Positions 33,686-41,322 of a stretch of DNA of 64,000 nucleotides are shown here, one piece after another (the stretch's first letter is position 1; each line of letters begins with the position of its first letter). The notes beneath the pieces are model-generated. The model did no database searches. It had not been told where the DNA came from and was given only the letters and a program-made list of their open reading frames with translations. Source of the stretch: Teichococcus aerophilus. Lineage in GTDB: Bacteria; Pseudomonadota; Alphaproteobacteria; Acetobacterales; Acetobacteraceae. The position numbers and the translations under genes are program-made. The DNA lies in the NCBI RefSeq assembly GCF_014490485.1, contig NZ_JACTVA010000001.1, forward strand, positions 124,001 through 188,000. Direction: 5' to 3'.

Positions 33686-34713
33686 GCGGCTTTCGCCTCG
33701 GCTTCCTCACCCACCTTGAGAACGACGCCGAGCCGCGCGAGCTGTTCCGCCGTTTCGTCGACCTGTTCGTGGCGGCGGAGCAACTGGGCTTCGATGCCGG
33801 CTGGGTGGCGCAGCACCACTTCGAGGACGGCCGCCACGGCCCCGGTGCCGCCGCGTCCCCGCTGGTGTTCCTGGCGGCGGTTGCGGAGAACACGCGGCAT
33901 ATCCGTCTTGGCACCGCCGTCGTCACCGTGCCCTTGGAGAACCCGATCCGCCTGGCTGAGGATGCCGCGACGCTGGATGTGCTCAGCGGCGGGCGGGTCG
34001 AGCTTGGGGTCAGCAGCGGTTTCGATGCGCCTTCCTTCCAGGCATTCGGCGTGAAGCTGGAACAGAAGCGGGAGCTGACATCGGCCGGCGTCGCGCAACT
34101 CACTCGGGCCTGGAGGGGTGAGCCGCTGTGGGAAGGTGGCCCGCTGGTGCACCCGCGCTCACCAGATCTCGCGAACCGGTTGTGGCAAGGCATCTTCAGC
34201 CATGAAGGCGCGCGCTTTGCTGCCCAGGCGGGCTCCAACCTGCTACTGAACCGCGCGACCTATGGTTATGAGGGCCGGACGGACCATGTGCAGCGCCCCT
34301 GGGCCGACAGCTACCTGGGCGCCTGGAAGGCCAACCCCGCCCTGACCGGGCGCACCCCGCGCATCGGCCTCTCCCGCTTGGTCTTCCCGGCGCAGGACAA
34401 GCGCACCGCCATGGCGCAGCTGGAAGCCGGGGCGCTGCGAATGGCGCAGAAGATGGTGGCCCAGGGCCGCTTTCCGCCCGGGCTGGATCTGGAAGGCTAC
34501 CTGGCGCGGCTGCACGCCTTCTACGGCCACCCGGACGAGATCATCACCGCCCTGCAGGACGAGCAGACCCTGCCGATCGCGACGGACATTCTCTGCCAGG
34601 TCAATCCCGGCGTGCCGGGCTTCGACGCCACGCTGCGGGCGCTGGAACTGATCGCGACGGAGATTGCCCCGGCGCTGGGCTGGAAGCCGCGCCGGGCGGC
34701 ACAGGCGGCGTGA
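33682..34713 (+). CDS. LLM-class flavin-dependent monooxygenase
   Basis: Luciferase-like TIM-barrel monooxygenase of 343 residues. It begins FRLGFLTHLENDAEP, has FDAGWVAQHHFEDGRHGPGA, then IRLGTAVVTVPLENPIRLAE and LSGGRVELGVSSGFD, the FMN-phosphate and barrel strands typical of the family. Enzymes of this class use FMNH2 supplied by a separate reductase and O2; in sulfonate operons they split C-S bonds to sulfite and an aldehyde. No reductase gene is beside it. It overlaps the ATPase gene by ATGA and ends in the TGA that forms the first base of repeat copy 5. Confidence 0.88.
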   Translation: MSGFRLGFLTHLENDAEPRELFRRFVDLFVAAEQLGFDAGWVAQHHFEDGRHGPGAAASPLVFLAAVAENTRHIRLGTAVVTVPLENPIRLAEDAATLDVLSGGRVELGVSSGFDAPSFQAFGVKLEQKRELTSAGVAQLTRAWRGEPLWEGGPLVHPRSPDLANRLWQGIFSHEGARFAAQAGSNLLLNRATYGYEGRTDHVQRPWADSYLGAWKANPALTGRTPRIGLSRLVFPAQDKRTAMAQLEAGALRMAQKMVAQGRFPPGLDLEGYLARLHAFYGHPDEIITALQDEQTLPIATDILCQVNPGVPGFDATLRALELIATEIAPALGWKPRRAAQAA

Positions 34714-34757
34714 AGGTAGGCCGGGGGAAGGAACTCCCCCGGACCCCCATCTTTTTT
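34713..34757 (+). terminator. GGGGAA-hairpin/ACCCC-linker/T-tract element, copy 5
   Basis: AAGG begins on the last base of the monooxygenase stop codon. Hairpin arms are CCGGGGG (34721-34727) and CCCCCGG (34736-34742), followed by the linker ACCCCCATC and six T (34752-34757). This is the clearest copy on the forward strand and is placed as a terminator of the sulfonate operon. Confidence 0.7.
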
Positions 34758-34910
34758 CTGCCAGTTTGTTGGCTGTCGTGGCGTTTGCCTTCGTAGGTTT
34801 GGGCTGTGGCCCGGCTCTAATTTTCCGAGGCTGTTCGCGGCACCGATGGCTTTCCGGCTTCACCATTCGCTTACGCCACCTGCCACTGCCCACCTGAAAC
34901 TCGCACAATG

Positions 34911-34944
34911 AAGATGGGGTCCGGGGAATTCTTTCCCCGGCCTT
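34911..34944 (-). terminator. GGGGAA-hairpin/ACCCC-linker element, copy 6
   Basis: Read on the reverse strand: AAGG, then CCGGGGAA, loop AGAA, TTCCCCGG (a perfect 8-base-pair stem), linker ACCCCATC, then only TT before the T tract is broken. It starts 12 bases past the copD stop and points away from it, facing copy 5 across 153 bases. Confidence 0.65.
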
Positions 34945-34955
34945 TCGCCCATTCC

Positions 34956-36593
34956 TCAGTGATGCGCCCGAGCAGGCCCCAGCGGCGTGGCTCCGATGGC
35001 CAGCGCCGCTTCCTCCAGGATATCGGGCATGGTGCGGAAGCCACTGCCGCGCAGCCAGCCTTGCCCATCCACCAGCAGCCATAGCCCGTCCAACCGGGGC
35101 TCGGCGCCGAGGCCGGCGAGCAACGCATAGGCGTGCCGTGCGGCCGGGTCGCGCGCCGTGCAGTCGGCATTGGGAGATCCGGGGTCCAGGCTCACGCTCA
35201 GCGTGCCGGGTACGGTGGGCGCGAAGCCGATGGCCAGGCGCAGCACCTGGCCGCGCAGGGCGGAGAGGCGGGTGTCGCCGCCGTGGTGACAGACCAGCGC
35301 CAGGTCCGGCGCCGGCATTGGCGCGGGCCAGGCGCCTTCTTCCCGCAAGGCCAGCCCTGCCTGGCGGGCGTACAGGAACTGGGCGATATCCCAGCGCTGC
35401 GCGTCATCCAACGCGGGCGCGGCGAGGCTGGCGTGCCAGAACAGGTCGCCCTCCGTGGTGGGAGCCGGTGTGGGGTGCAGCAACGCACGCAAGCCGGGCG
35501 ACGTCTTAGCCAGCGCCTCGCCACGCAGGATGGCGGTGGTGGTGAAAGGTTGTGGCGAGGTCTGGAAGCTTGTGGGTGTGGCGGGCACCCAATCCAGCCG
35601 CACGCCCCAGGCGGCACCGCCCAGCGCCAGCAGCACACAGGTGGCGAGGGGAAGTGCCAGGTACCGCGGCCGGGCGGCCAGCAACGGGACCGCCAGCAAC
35701 GCCAGCGCCCAGCCCGGTGGCGCCACCCAGCCCCAGCCCAGCAACCGCCAGGGCAGCGGCCAGACCGGGACCTCGTGCAGCCCGGGCGGCACGGAAGCCA
35801 GCCAGCCGGCCAAGGCGAGAACCAGCGCGCCCAGCCCCGCCTCGGCCAGGATGCTGCGCCGGAGAGCGGTGCGGTGTGCCGGCAGCCGTGGCAGGAAGAC
35901 GACGCGGTTCAACGCCGCCAGCCCCAGCAGGGCGAGCATCAGCATGGCCTTGCCCAGCATCAGCAGCCCGTGCGTGGTGCCCAGCAGGCCGGGCAGGCCG
36001 CCGCTCATCACCACGGCCTGCAGCAGCGCCGTGGCTGCCAGCACCACCACCATGGCCAGGGCGAGGCTGGAGAAGCGCAGCAGAACGTAGCGGGCCTGCG
36101 CAAGATCCAGCGCGCCCACGGCCTGCCATAGCGGCAGCAGGCCGCCCAGCCAGATGCTGCCTGCCAGCACGTGCAGGGCCAGCGCCACCAGCAGCACCCC
36201 ATCCTGCATCGCCGCCGCGTGGCTGGCGAGAAGCGGTGCCAGTTGCGCCAACAGGGCCAGCAAGGCGGCCAGGATTGACAGCCAACCCGCCAGGGCTGTC
36301 GCGCCCAGCAGCAGCGCTGACTGAACCAGCAGAGCTTGTCCGATGCGGGAGCCGAGCGCGACATCCGGCACGGCCACCAGCGCCGCGCCTGGACCGTCCG
36401 CACCGGTGAAGGCAACGGCGAGCAGCAGCAGACGCAGCAGGCCGGCGGCCAGCGCCACCAGCAGGCAGCCGTTCAACCAGCGTCGCGATGGCAGCGTCGC
36501 CACGGCCGCATGAAAGACGAGCGCCCCGGCCAGCGAGACCGAGGCGCCCAGATGCAGCACCCTGGCCGGGACCAGCAGCAGGTCCCACACCAT
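34956..36593 (-). CDS. copD: CopD-type copper resistance membrane protein with C-terminal extension
   Basis: Inner-membrane protein of 545 residues. The first 330 or so hold about eight or nine hydrophobic helices, with the CopD-domain features VLHLGASVSLAGALVFHAA, HVLAGSIWLGGLLPLWQAV and GTTHGLLMLGKAMLMLALL; the His residues in these helices are the expected copper ligands. From about residue 345 a non-membrane tail follows: DDAQRWDIAQFLYARQ resembles the last helix of a cytochrome c, and LSALRGQVLRLAIGF resembles the start of a thioredoxin/SCO fold, yet no CxxCH is present. CopD proteins usually lack this tail. It starts one base after copC and is the last gene of the operon from 39148. Confidence 0.85.
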   Translation of the reverse strand: MVWDLLLVPARVLHLGASVSLAGALVFHAAVATLPSRRWLNGCLLVALAAGLLRLLLLAVAFTGADGPGAALVAVPDVALGSRIGQALLVQSALLLGATALAGWLSILAALLALLAQLAPLLASHAAAMQDGVLLVALALHVLAGSIWLGGLLPLWQAVGALDLAQARYVLLRFSSLALAMVVVLAATALLQAVVMSGGLPGLLGTTHGLLMLGKAMLMLALLGLAALNRVVFLPRLPAHRTALRRSILAEAGLGALVLALAGWLASVPPGLHEVPVWPLPWRLLGWGWVAPPGWALALLAVPLLAARPRYLALPLATCVLLALGGAAWGVRLDWVPATPTSFQTSPQPFTTTAILRGEALAKTSPGLRALLHPTPAPTTEGDLFWHASLAAPALDDAQRWDIAQFLYARQAGLALREEGAWPAPMPAPDLALVCHHGGDTRLSALRGQVLRLAIGFAPTVPGTLSVSLDPGSPNADCTARDPAARHAYALLAGLGAEPRLDGLWLLVDGQGWLRGSGFRTMPDILEEAALAIGATPLGPARAHH

Positions 36594-36594
36594 C

Positions 36595-36987
36595 TCAGGG
36601 CTGGCGGATGGTGAAGGCGAAACGGCCTTCGGTGCGGTGCGTATCGACCGAGGTCACGCGCCATAGCACCGTATAGCGACCGGGCTGCAACGGCGGCAGG
36701 CTGACTACCAGGCGCTTGGTGTCACCCTCCGCCAGTCGGGGCGGGGGCAGGGCGATGGCCTGCCCGGCGGCGTCCCGCAACTCCAACGCAGAGAAGCGGG
36801 GCTCCAGCGGTTCGGTCAGGGCCACCTGCAACTCGGCGGGGGCGGCGGCCAGCACGGCATCCGCCGCCGGCTGGCTGCTGTGCAGATGCGCGTGGGCCAG
36901 CGCCGGGCCGGCGGCAAGCAACAGCCCACCGCCCAGCAGCAACCCGCGCATCGCCACTGCCGCCGCGCGCCCGGTCGGGCGGTTCAT
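36595..36987 (-). CDS. copC: Periplasmic copper-binding protein CopC
   Basis: Small periplasmic protein of 130 residues. The signal peptide (RGLLLGGGLLLAAGPALA) should be cut after Ala31, giving the N-terminus HAHLHSSQPAADAVL, whose first His is the Cu(II) ligand in this family. The beta barrel continues with ALTEPLEPRFSALEL and RYTVLWRVTSVDTHRTEGRF, where Asp and His of VDTHRTEG complete the site. The start ATG overlaps the stop of the sulfonate-type receptor gene (ATGA), so CopC is translated together with that receptor, an unusual link. It works with CopD to move copper across the inner membrane. Confidence 0.92.
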   Translation of the reverse strand: MNRPTGRAAAVAMRGLLLGGGLLLAAGPALAHAHLHSSQPAADAVLAAAPAELQVALTEPLEPRFSALELRDAAGQAIALPPPRLAEGDTKRLVVSLPPLQPGRYTVLWRVTSVDTHRTEGRFAFTIRQP

Positions 36988-38033
36988 ACCGGGATGCTCG
37001 CCACGATGCGGTCGGTGTATTGCGCCGGGTCCGTGCGGGGGCGTAGCACGCCGGCGCGCTTCAACTCCTGCGCATAGGCCAGCACTTGCGCGCGGAATTC
37101 GTCGCCGATCGGCTGGTGGTAGTAGGGCAGGCTTTGCAGCATGTTGCGCACGTCCTGTGGATTGCTGGTGCGCTGGCGCGGCGAGTATTGCAACGCCAGC
37201 TCCACCGCGCGGTCCGGGTTGTTGTGCGTGGCCTGGGCGGCTTCCAGGATGGCGCGGCGGATACGCGTGGCGATATCGGGGTTCTCGCGGATCATCCGGC
37301 CACGGATGCCCAGCACGCAGCAGGTGCGTGCCTCCCAATCCCCCGTGGCGTTGGAGGCGAGGCGGAACAATTCCCCTTTGCTGGCCTGTACCTGGTAATA
37401 GACGACGGGATCGCCGGCCACATAGGCGTCGATCTCGCCCTTGGCGATGGCGATGGGCATGACGTCGTCCGGATACGCCTTCCAGGTGACGTCCCGCTCC
37501 GGGTCCATGCCGGCGTTCTGCATCATGATGGCGTAGAGGTTGCGGCTGGTGCCGGAGATATCGGCGATGCCGATGGTCTTGCCGCGCAGCCCCTCGATGC
37601 TGGTGATGCCGGAGGCGCGGGTGGTGACGACGTAGGAGCAGCCTGCATGGATGCCGGCCACAAGCTTCACGTCGAAGCCCTGTTCCAGCGGCTTCAGCCA
37701 GCGCAGGATCATGCCGAAACCGACATCGGCCTTGCCGGTCGCGATCGTCTCCAGCATCACGTCGGTCGAGCCGCCAAAATTCAGCAACTCCACATCCAGG
37801 CCGTGCTTGCGGAAGATGCCGTCATCCTGTGCGACGGCGGAGGAGATCAGGCATAGGGCGCTCTGGTTCCAGGTGAAGCGCACCTTGTCCAGGCTGCCGG
37901 TTTGCGCCACCACGGCGGGGGCCGCCAGGGCGCGCGTGACCAGCTCCGGCCCCACCACGGCCGCTGCGCCTAGGCCGGCGGCGAGGCCGAGCAGGCCGCG
38001 CCGGCTGCCCAGCCGATTGCCAAGGTCGCTCAT
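36984..38033 (-). CDS. ABC transporter substrate-binding protein, sulfonate/nitrate/taurine type
   Basis: NitT/TauT-type receptor of 349 residues with a Tat-like signal (GSRRGLLGLAAGLGAAAVV). Mature segments are VRFTWNQSALCLISSAVAQD, ELLNFGGSTDVMLETIATG and IEGLRGKTIGIADISGTSRN. Its gene overlaps both neighbours by ATGA: SsuD-like upstream, copC downstream. No permease or ATPase gene is present in this operon; the convergent operon at 31099-33685 could supply them. The ligand is probably a sulfonate or sulfone because of the linked monooxygenase. Confidence 0.88.
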   Translation of the reverse strand: MSDLGNRLGSRRGLLGLAAGLGAAAVVGPELVTRALAAPAVVAQTGSLDKVRFTWNQSALCLISSAVAQDDGIFRKHGLDVELLNFGGSTDVMLETIATGKADVGFGMILRWLKPLEQGFDVKLVAGIHAGCSYVVTTRASGITSIEGLRGKTIGIADISGTSRNLYAIMMQNAGMDPERDVTWKAYPDDVMPIAIAKGEIDAYVAGDPVVYYQVQASKGELFRLASNATGDWEARTCCVLGIRGRMIRENPDIATRIRRAILEAAQATHNNPDRAVELALQYSPRQRTSNPQDVRNMLQSLPYYHQPIGDEFRAQVLAYAQELKRAGVLRPRTDPAQYTDRIVASIPV

Positions 38034-39148
38034 GCCGCCTGTGCCTTCTCGCGCGCCGCGACCAGCGCGCGCACGCGCGGCAGCAATTCACGGCCATACT
38101 GGATGGCGTCCTGCAGCGGGTCGAACCCCCGGATCAGGAAGGTGGAGATGCCGAGGTCGTAATAGTCCAGCAGCGCCTCCGCCACCTGGTCCGGCGTGCC
38201 GACCAGGCCGGTGGAGTTGCCGGAGGCACCGGTCAGCGCGGCGATGCCGGTCCAGAGCCGCTTGTCCAGCCGCGCGCCTTGCGCGGCGGCGGCCAGCAGG
38301 CGGCGGGAGCCCTCATTGGCCGGCTGCGGCGCCGTGTTGCCGTCATACTGCCGCGCGTTGTGGGGGGAACGCCCATTGCCGCCGCCCTCGCGCAATTGCC
38401 GCGCCTGTTCTAGGATGGCATCCGCCCTGGCCCAGGCCTTCTCCTCCGTATCGGCCAGCACGGGGCGCAGGGACAGGCTGAACTTCGGCTTGCGGCCGAA
38501 GGGTTCGGCGGCGGCGCGGATGCGCGCCACCAGCTCCCGCACCTGCTCATAGGTCTCGCCCCACAGGGCGTAGACATCGGCATGGCGGCCGGCCACCGGG
38601 ATAGCCGCTGCCGAGGCGCCGCCGAAATAGACCGGGATGCCTTCCGCCCGGTACGGCTTCACGTCGCCGAAGCCGCGCTTCACCTGGTAATAGTGGCCCT
38701 CATAGTCGAAGGGCGCGGTCGCGCTCCATTCCTGCCGTACCACGTCCAGGTACTCGCTGGTGCGGGCGTAGCGCTCGTCCTTGGTCAGATGGTCGCCGTC
38801 CTGCGCCAGCTCCACGTCGTTGCCGCCGGTGATGATATGGACGGCGACGCGCCCGCGTGAGAACTGGTCCAGCGTCGCCAGCTGCCGGGCCGCCAGGGTC
38901 GGCGCGGTGAAGCCCGGCCGGTGCGCGATCATCAACCCCAGCCGCTCCGTCACATGCGCGATGTGTTGGCCGATCAGGATGCTTTCCGCCGAGTTGGAGT
39001 GGAAGGCGACCAGGGCCCGGTCGAACCCCACCTCCTCATGCGCTTTCGCCACGGTCTCGATGTGCTGCACGTCCACGGCGGGGCCGGTGCGGCGCACGGT
39101 CTCGGACGAATTGAAATGGCCGACATAGCCGATGAATTCGACGCTCAT
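38030..39148 (-). CDS. FMNH2-dependent alkanesulfonate-type monooxygenase (SsuD family)
   Basis: LLM-class monooxygenase of 372 residues, closest in layout to SsuD. Visible segments are VEFIGYVGHFNSSETVR, LMIAHRPGFTAPTLAARQLA, LATLDQFSRGRVAVHIITGG with NDVELAQDGD, DERYARTSEYLDVV, VYFGGASAAAIPVAGRHADV and LWTGIAALTGASGNSTGLVG near the C-terminus. SsuD enzymes release sulfite from alkanesulfonates; dimethylsulfone monooxygenases are similar. ATG 39148 has GAGGAGA seven bases upstream and is chosen over the longer frame to 39229. It opens the operon that continues with a receptor, copC and copD. Confidence 0.9.
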   Translation of the reverse strand: MSVEFIGYVGHFNSSETVRRTGPAVDVQHIETVAKAHEEVGFDRALVAFHSNSAESILIGQHIAHVTERLGLMIAHRPGFTAPTLAARQLATLDQFSRGRVAVHIITGGNDVELAQDGDHLTKDERYARTSEYLDVVRQEWSATAPFDYEGHYYQVKRGFGDVKPYRAEGIPVYFGGASAAAIPVAGRHADVYALWGETYEQVRELVARIRAAAEPFGRKPKFSLSLRPVLADTEEKAWARADAILEQARQLREGGGNGRSPHNARQYDGNTAPQPANEGSRRLLAAAAQGARLDKRLWTGIAALTGASGNSTGLVGTPDQVAEALLDYYDLGISTFLIRGFDPLQDAIQYGRELLPRVRALVAAREKAQAA

Positions 39149-39668
39149 GGGCGTATCTCCTCGGTCTGCAGGAAGGCGCGCCACGGCGCGCGTAAGGGGT
39201 CGCGCGGCTGCGCGGCCAGTATCAGCCACGCCTTCAAGGCGGCATGGCGCGGTTCAGAATGGGCAGGTGGCGCGAAGGCCGGTCAGCAGCCTCGACAGCT
39301 TCCGCCGGTGCGGGAGCACTGGGTCATGGCGCCGGAAGGGGTAGGGCAGGACACGCTCATCTCGCTTTCCGACGGTGGGGCTGGCGACGGCATCCGCCGC
39401 GCTCGGGAATAGAGTAAACACACATTGAAATATGTTCAAATAAGAAAAGACGATTCGTATTGGGATTTAAGCGCCATGGTGATGGCACGGCCTGGCCGGG
39501 GGCGGGTCCAGGCTGGCGGGTCCAGATGCCACTGCCTTCCGCCAGCACGACTTGCGGAACACTCATGGCATTCTGCTTCCTCTGACCGTTGCCCATGCGT
39601 AAGCTCTACCGGCGGCGCCGGCTTCGGCTTGCACCGGACCTCCCGGGGTGCCGGGAGCCATCAGCGCC
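39149..39668. other. Long divergent spacer with an AT-rich promoter-like island
   Basis: About 520 bases between the reverse sulfonate operon and the forward permease gene. The part 39410-39480 is markedly AT-rich for this window and contains a 15-base palindrome (listed separately). The rest is GC-rich with no gene: the forward frame starting with TTG at 39425 has no ribosome site and no family resemblance. Confidence 0.45.
39425..39439. promoter_or_regulatory. Palindrome TTGAA-N5-TTCAA, candidate operator
   Basis: TTGAA (39425-39429), ATATG, TTCAA (39435-39439) is a perfect dyad with 5-base spacer in the only AT-rich island of the spacer, upstream of both divergent transcription units. Size and spacing fit a homodimeric helix-turn-helix protein. 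No regulator gene adjoins, so the binder is unknown. Confidence 0.45.
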
Positions 39669-41153
39669 ATGCCTCAGACACATGACATTCCCGCAACCGT
39701 CCGCCCGGCCCTGCGGCGGACGCTCGGACCCTTCCAGGTGTTCGCGATTTCCTTCGCGTTCATCTCGGTCGCCGTTGGCATCTTCGGCACTTACGACATC
39801 GTGCTGCACGAGGCGGGGCCGGCGGGGATCTGGCTCTGGGTCATCGCGGCCGTCGGGCAAACGCTGGTGGCGCTGGTGATGGCGCAGTTCGCCGGGCGCA
39901 TCGCGCTCACCGGTTCTTCCTACCAATGGGCTTCGCGGCTGGCCGACCCAAAGATCGGCTGGGGGTTCGGCTGGCTGGGCTTCTGCTATCTCGGCATCGC
40001 CGTCGTGGCGGTGGACAGCGCGCTGGCGAGCCAGGCGCTGATGCCGCTCGCCGGGCTGGAGCCGGATGAGGGCACCGCGCGGCTGATCACGGTGCTGGTG
40101 CTGCTGGTCCAGGCCTTGCTGACCATCGCCTCCACCCGCATCGTCAGCCTGATCAATGCCAGCGCGGTGCTGGTGGAGGTCGTGGTGGTCGGCGTGCTCG
40201 TGCTGGCGCTCACCGCCGCCGTGGCGTTCACCGGGATGGGGTCGGCGGGCAACCTGGCCTCGCGCGGCGTCGCCACAGGCAGTGCGGACTATTTCGCACT
40301 CGGCGGCGGGTTGATGGCGGCGATGATCATGGGCCTCTCCACCCTGGTCGGCTTCGATGCCGCGGCAAATCTGGCGGAGGAATCCAAGAACCCGTATCGG
40401 GATGTGCCGCGCGCCATCGTCGGCTCCGTGGTGGCGGCCGGGGTGCTTTGGCTGCTGTTCCTGGTCGCGCTCACCGTCGCCATCCCGGACATCGCCCGCA
40501 TCAGCAACAGCGGCGCCGCCGTGGCGACGATCCTGCGCGAGCAGCTCGGCCCGCTGGCGGAGACTTCGTTGCTGGCGGTCGTCACCTACGCGTTCTTCGC
40601 CTGCGGCATGGTCGTCATGGCCACGGGCGCGCGGCTGGTATTCGCGATGTCGCGCGATGCCCGTTTCCCGGCCCACCGGCTGATGCGCCGGGTGGACCCA
40701 CGCACGCGGACGCCGGTACCAGCCACGCTGCTGATCCTGGCAGGAGGCATCCTGCTGATGGTCGCGCTGCCGGGCGATGCGTTACTGCAGTTGATCACGG
40801 CCTCGACGATCCTGCCGGTGCTGATCTACGCGGCGACGGTGGTGCTGTACCTGGCGGTGCGCCGGCGGCTTGGCCGGCGGGAGGGGGCATTCGATCTTGG
40901 GCGGCTGGAGCTCCCGGTGGCCATCGCCGCGCTGGCCTGGTCATGCATGGCGCTGTTCGTGCTGGTCGCGCCGCCGGAAGCGTGGGTGCCTGTGCTGATC
41001 GTCGGCGGGCTGCTGGTGCTTGGCGGGGCGTTTTTCGTGTTGATGCTGCTGTTCAACCGCGACGTGTTCCTGGACGCCGCGCCAGCGGATGATGGCGCCC
41101 TTGAGGGCGAGGCATCCCTGCCTCCGGCCACCGCCGCTGGGCCGGCTGGCTGA
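39669..41153 (+). CDS. APC-family amino acid/amine permease
   Basis: Secondary transporter of 494 residues with about 12 hydrophobic helices. It begins RRTLGPFQVFAISFAFISVA, the first helix with the family's Gly-rich break (VGIFGTYDIV). TGSSYQWASRLADPKIGWGF matches the loop after helix 2, and LVGFDAAANLAEESKNPYRD is the APC consensus near helix 6-7. ATG 39669 is preferred; the GTG seven codons upstream is possible. Relatives import amino acids or polyamines with protons or exchange them. The gene stands alone between spacers, so its substrate is not fixed. Confidence 0.92.
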   Translation: MPQTHDIPATVRPALRRTLGPFQVFAISFAFISVAVGIFGTYDIVLHEAGPAGIWLWVIAAVGQTLVALVMAQFAGRIALTGSSYQWASRLADPKIGWGFGWLGFCYLGIAVVAVDSALASQALMPLAGLEPDEGTARLITVLVLLVQALLTIASTRIVSLINASAVLVEVVVVGVLVLALTAAVAFTGMGSAGNLASRGVATGSADYFALGGGLMAAMIMGLSTLVGFDAAANLAEESKNPYRDVPRAIVGSVVAAGVLWLLFLVALTVAIPDIARISNSGAAVATILREQLGPLAETSLLAVVTYAFFACGMVVMATGARLVFAMSRDARFPAHRLMRRVDPRTRTPVPATLLILAGGILLMVALPGDALLQLITASTILPVLIYAATVVLYLAVRRRLGRREGAFDLGRLELPVAIAALAWSCMALFVLVAPPEAWVPVLIVGGLLVLGGAFFVLMLLFNRDVFLDAAPADDGALEGEASLPPATAAGPAG

Positions 41154-41223
41154 GCGCGCAGCAGCCTGGGGAAAGTGAGCAGGAGCGAGGGGCAGCCATC
41201 CCGTCGGCACCCGCATCTTCGCG

Positions 41224-41251
41224 TTGACGCAGTGCAGCATCGCCATTAAAA
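41224..41251 (+). promoter_or_regulatory. Possible sigma-70-type promoter of the helicase gene
   Basis: TTGACG (41224-41229), a 16-base spacer and TTAAAA (41246-41251). The -35 box is good, the -10 box weak. It would give a 5' leader of about 65 bases before ATG 41323, as many cold-responsive helicase genes have. Inferred from consensus only. Confidence 0.4.
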
Positions 41252-41322
41252 GCCGGGCCTTCCCAAACCAGCGATGCCTGAACCGGCGCAGCCTGACCCC
41301 GCGCCGGAGGCGCCGCACGACC

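Noticed and set aside
39425-39685. A forward frame starting TTG in the spacer before the APC permease
   Set aside because: It starts inside the palindrome, has no ribosome site, and its translation resembles no protein.
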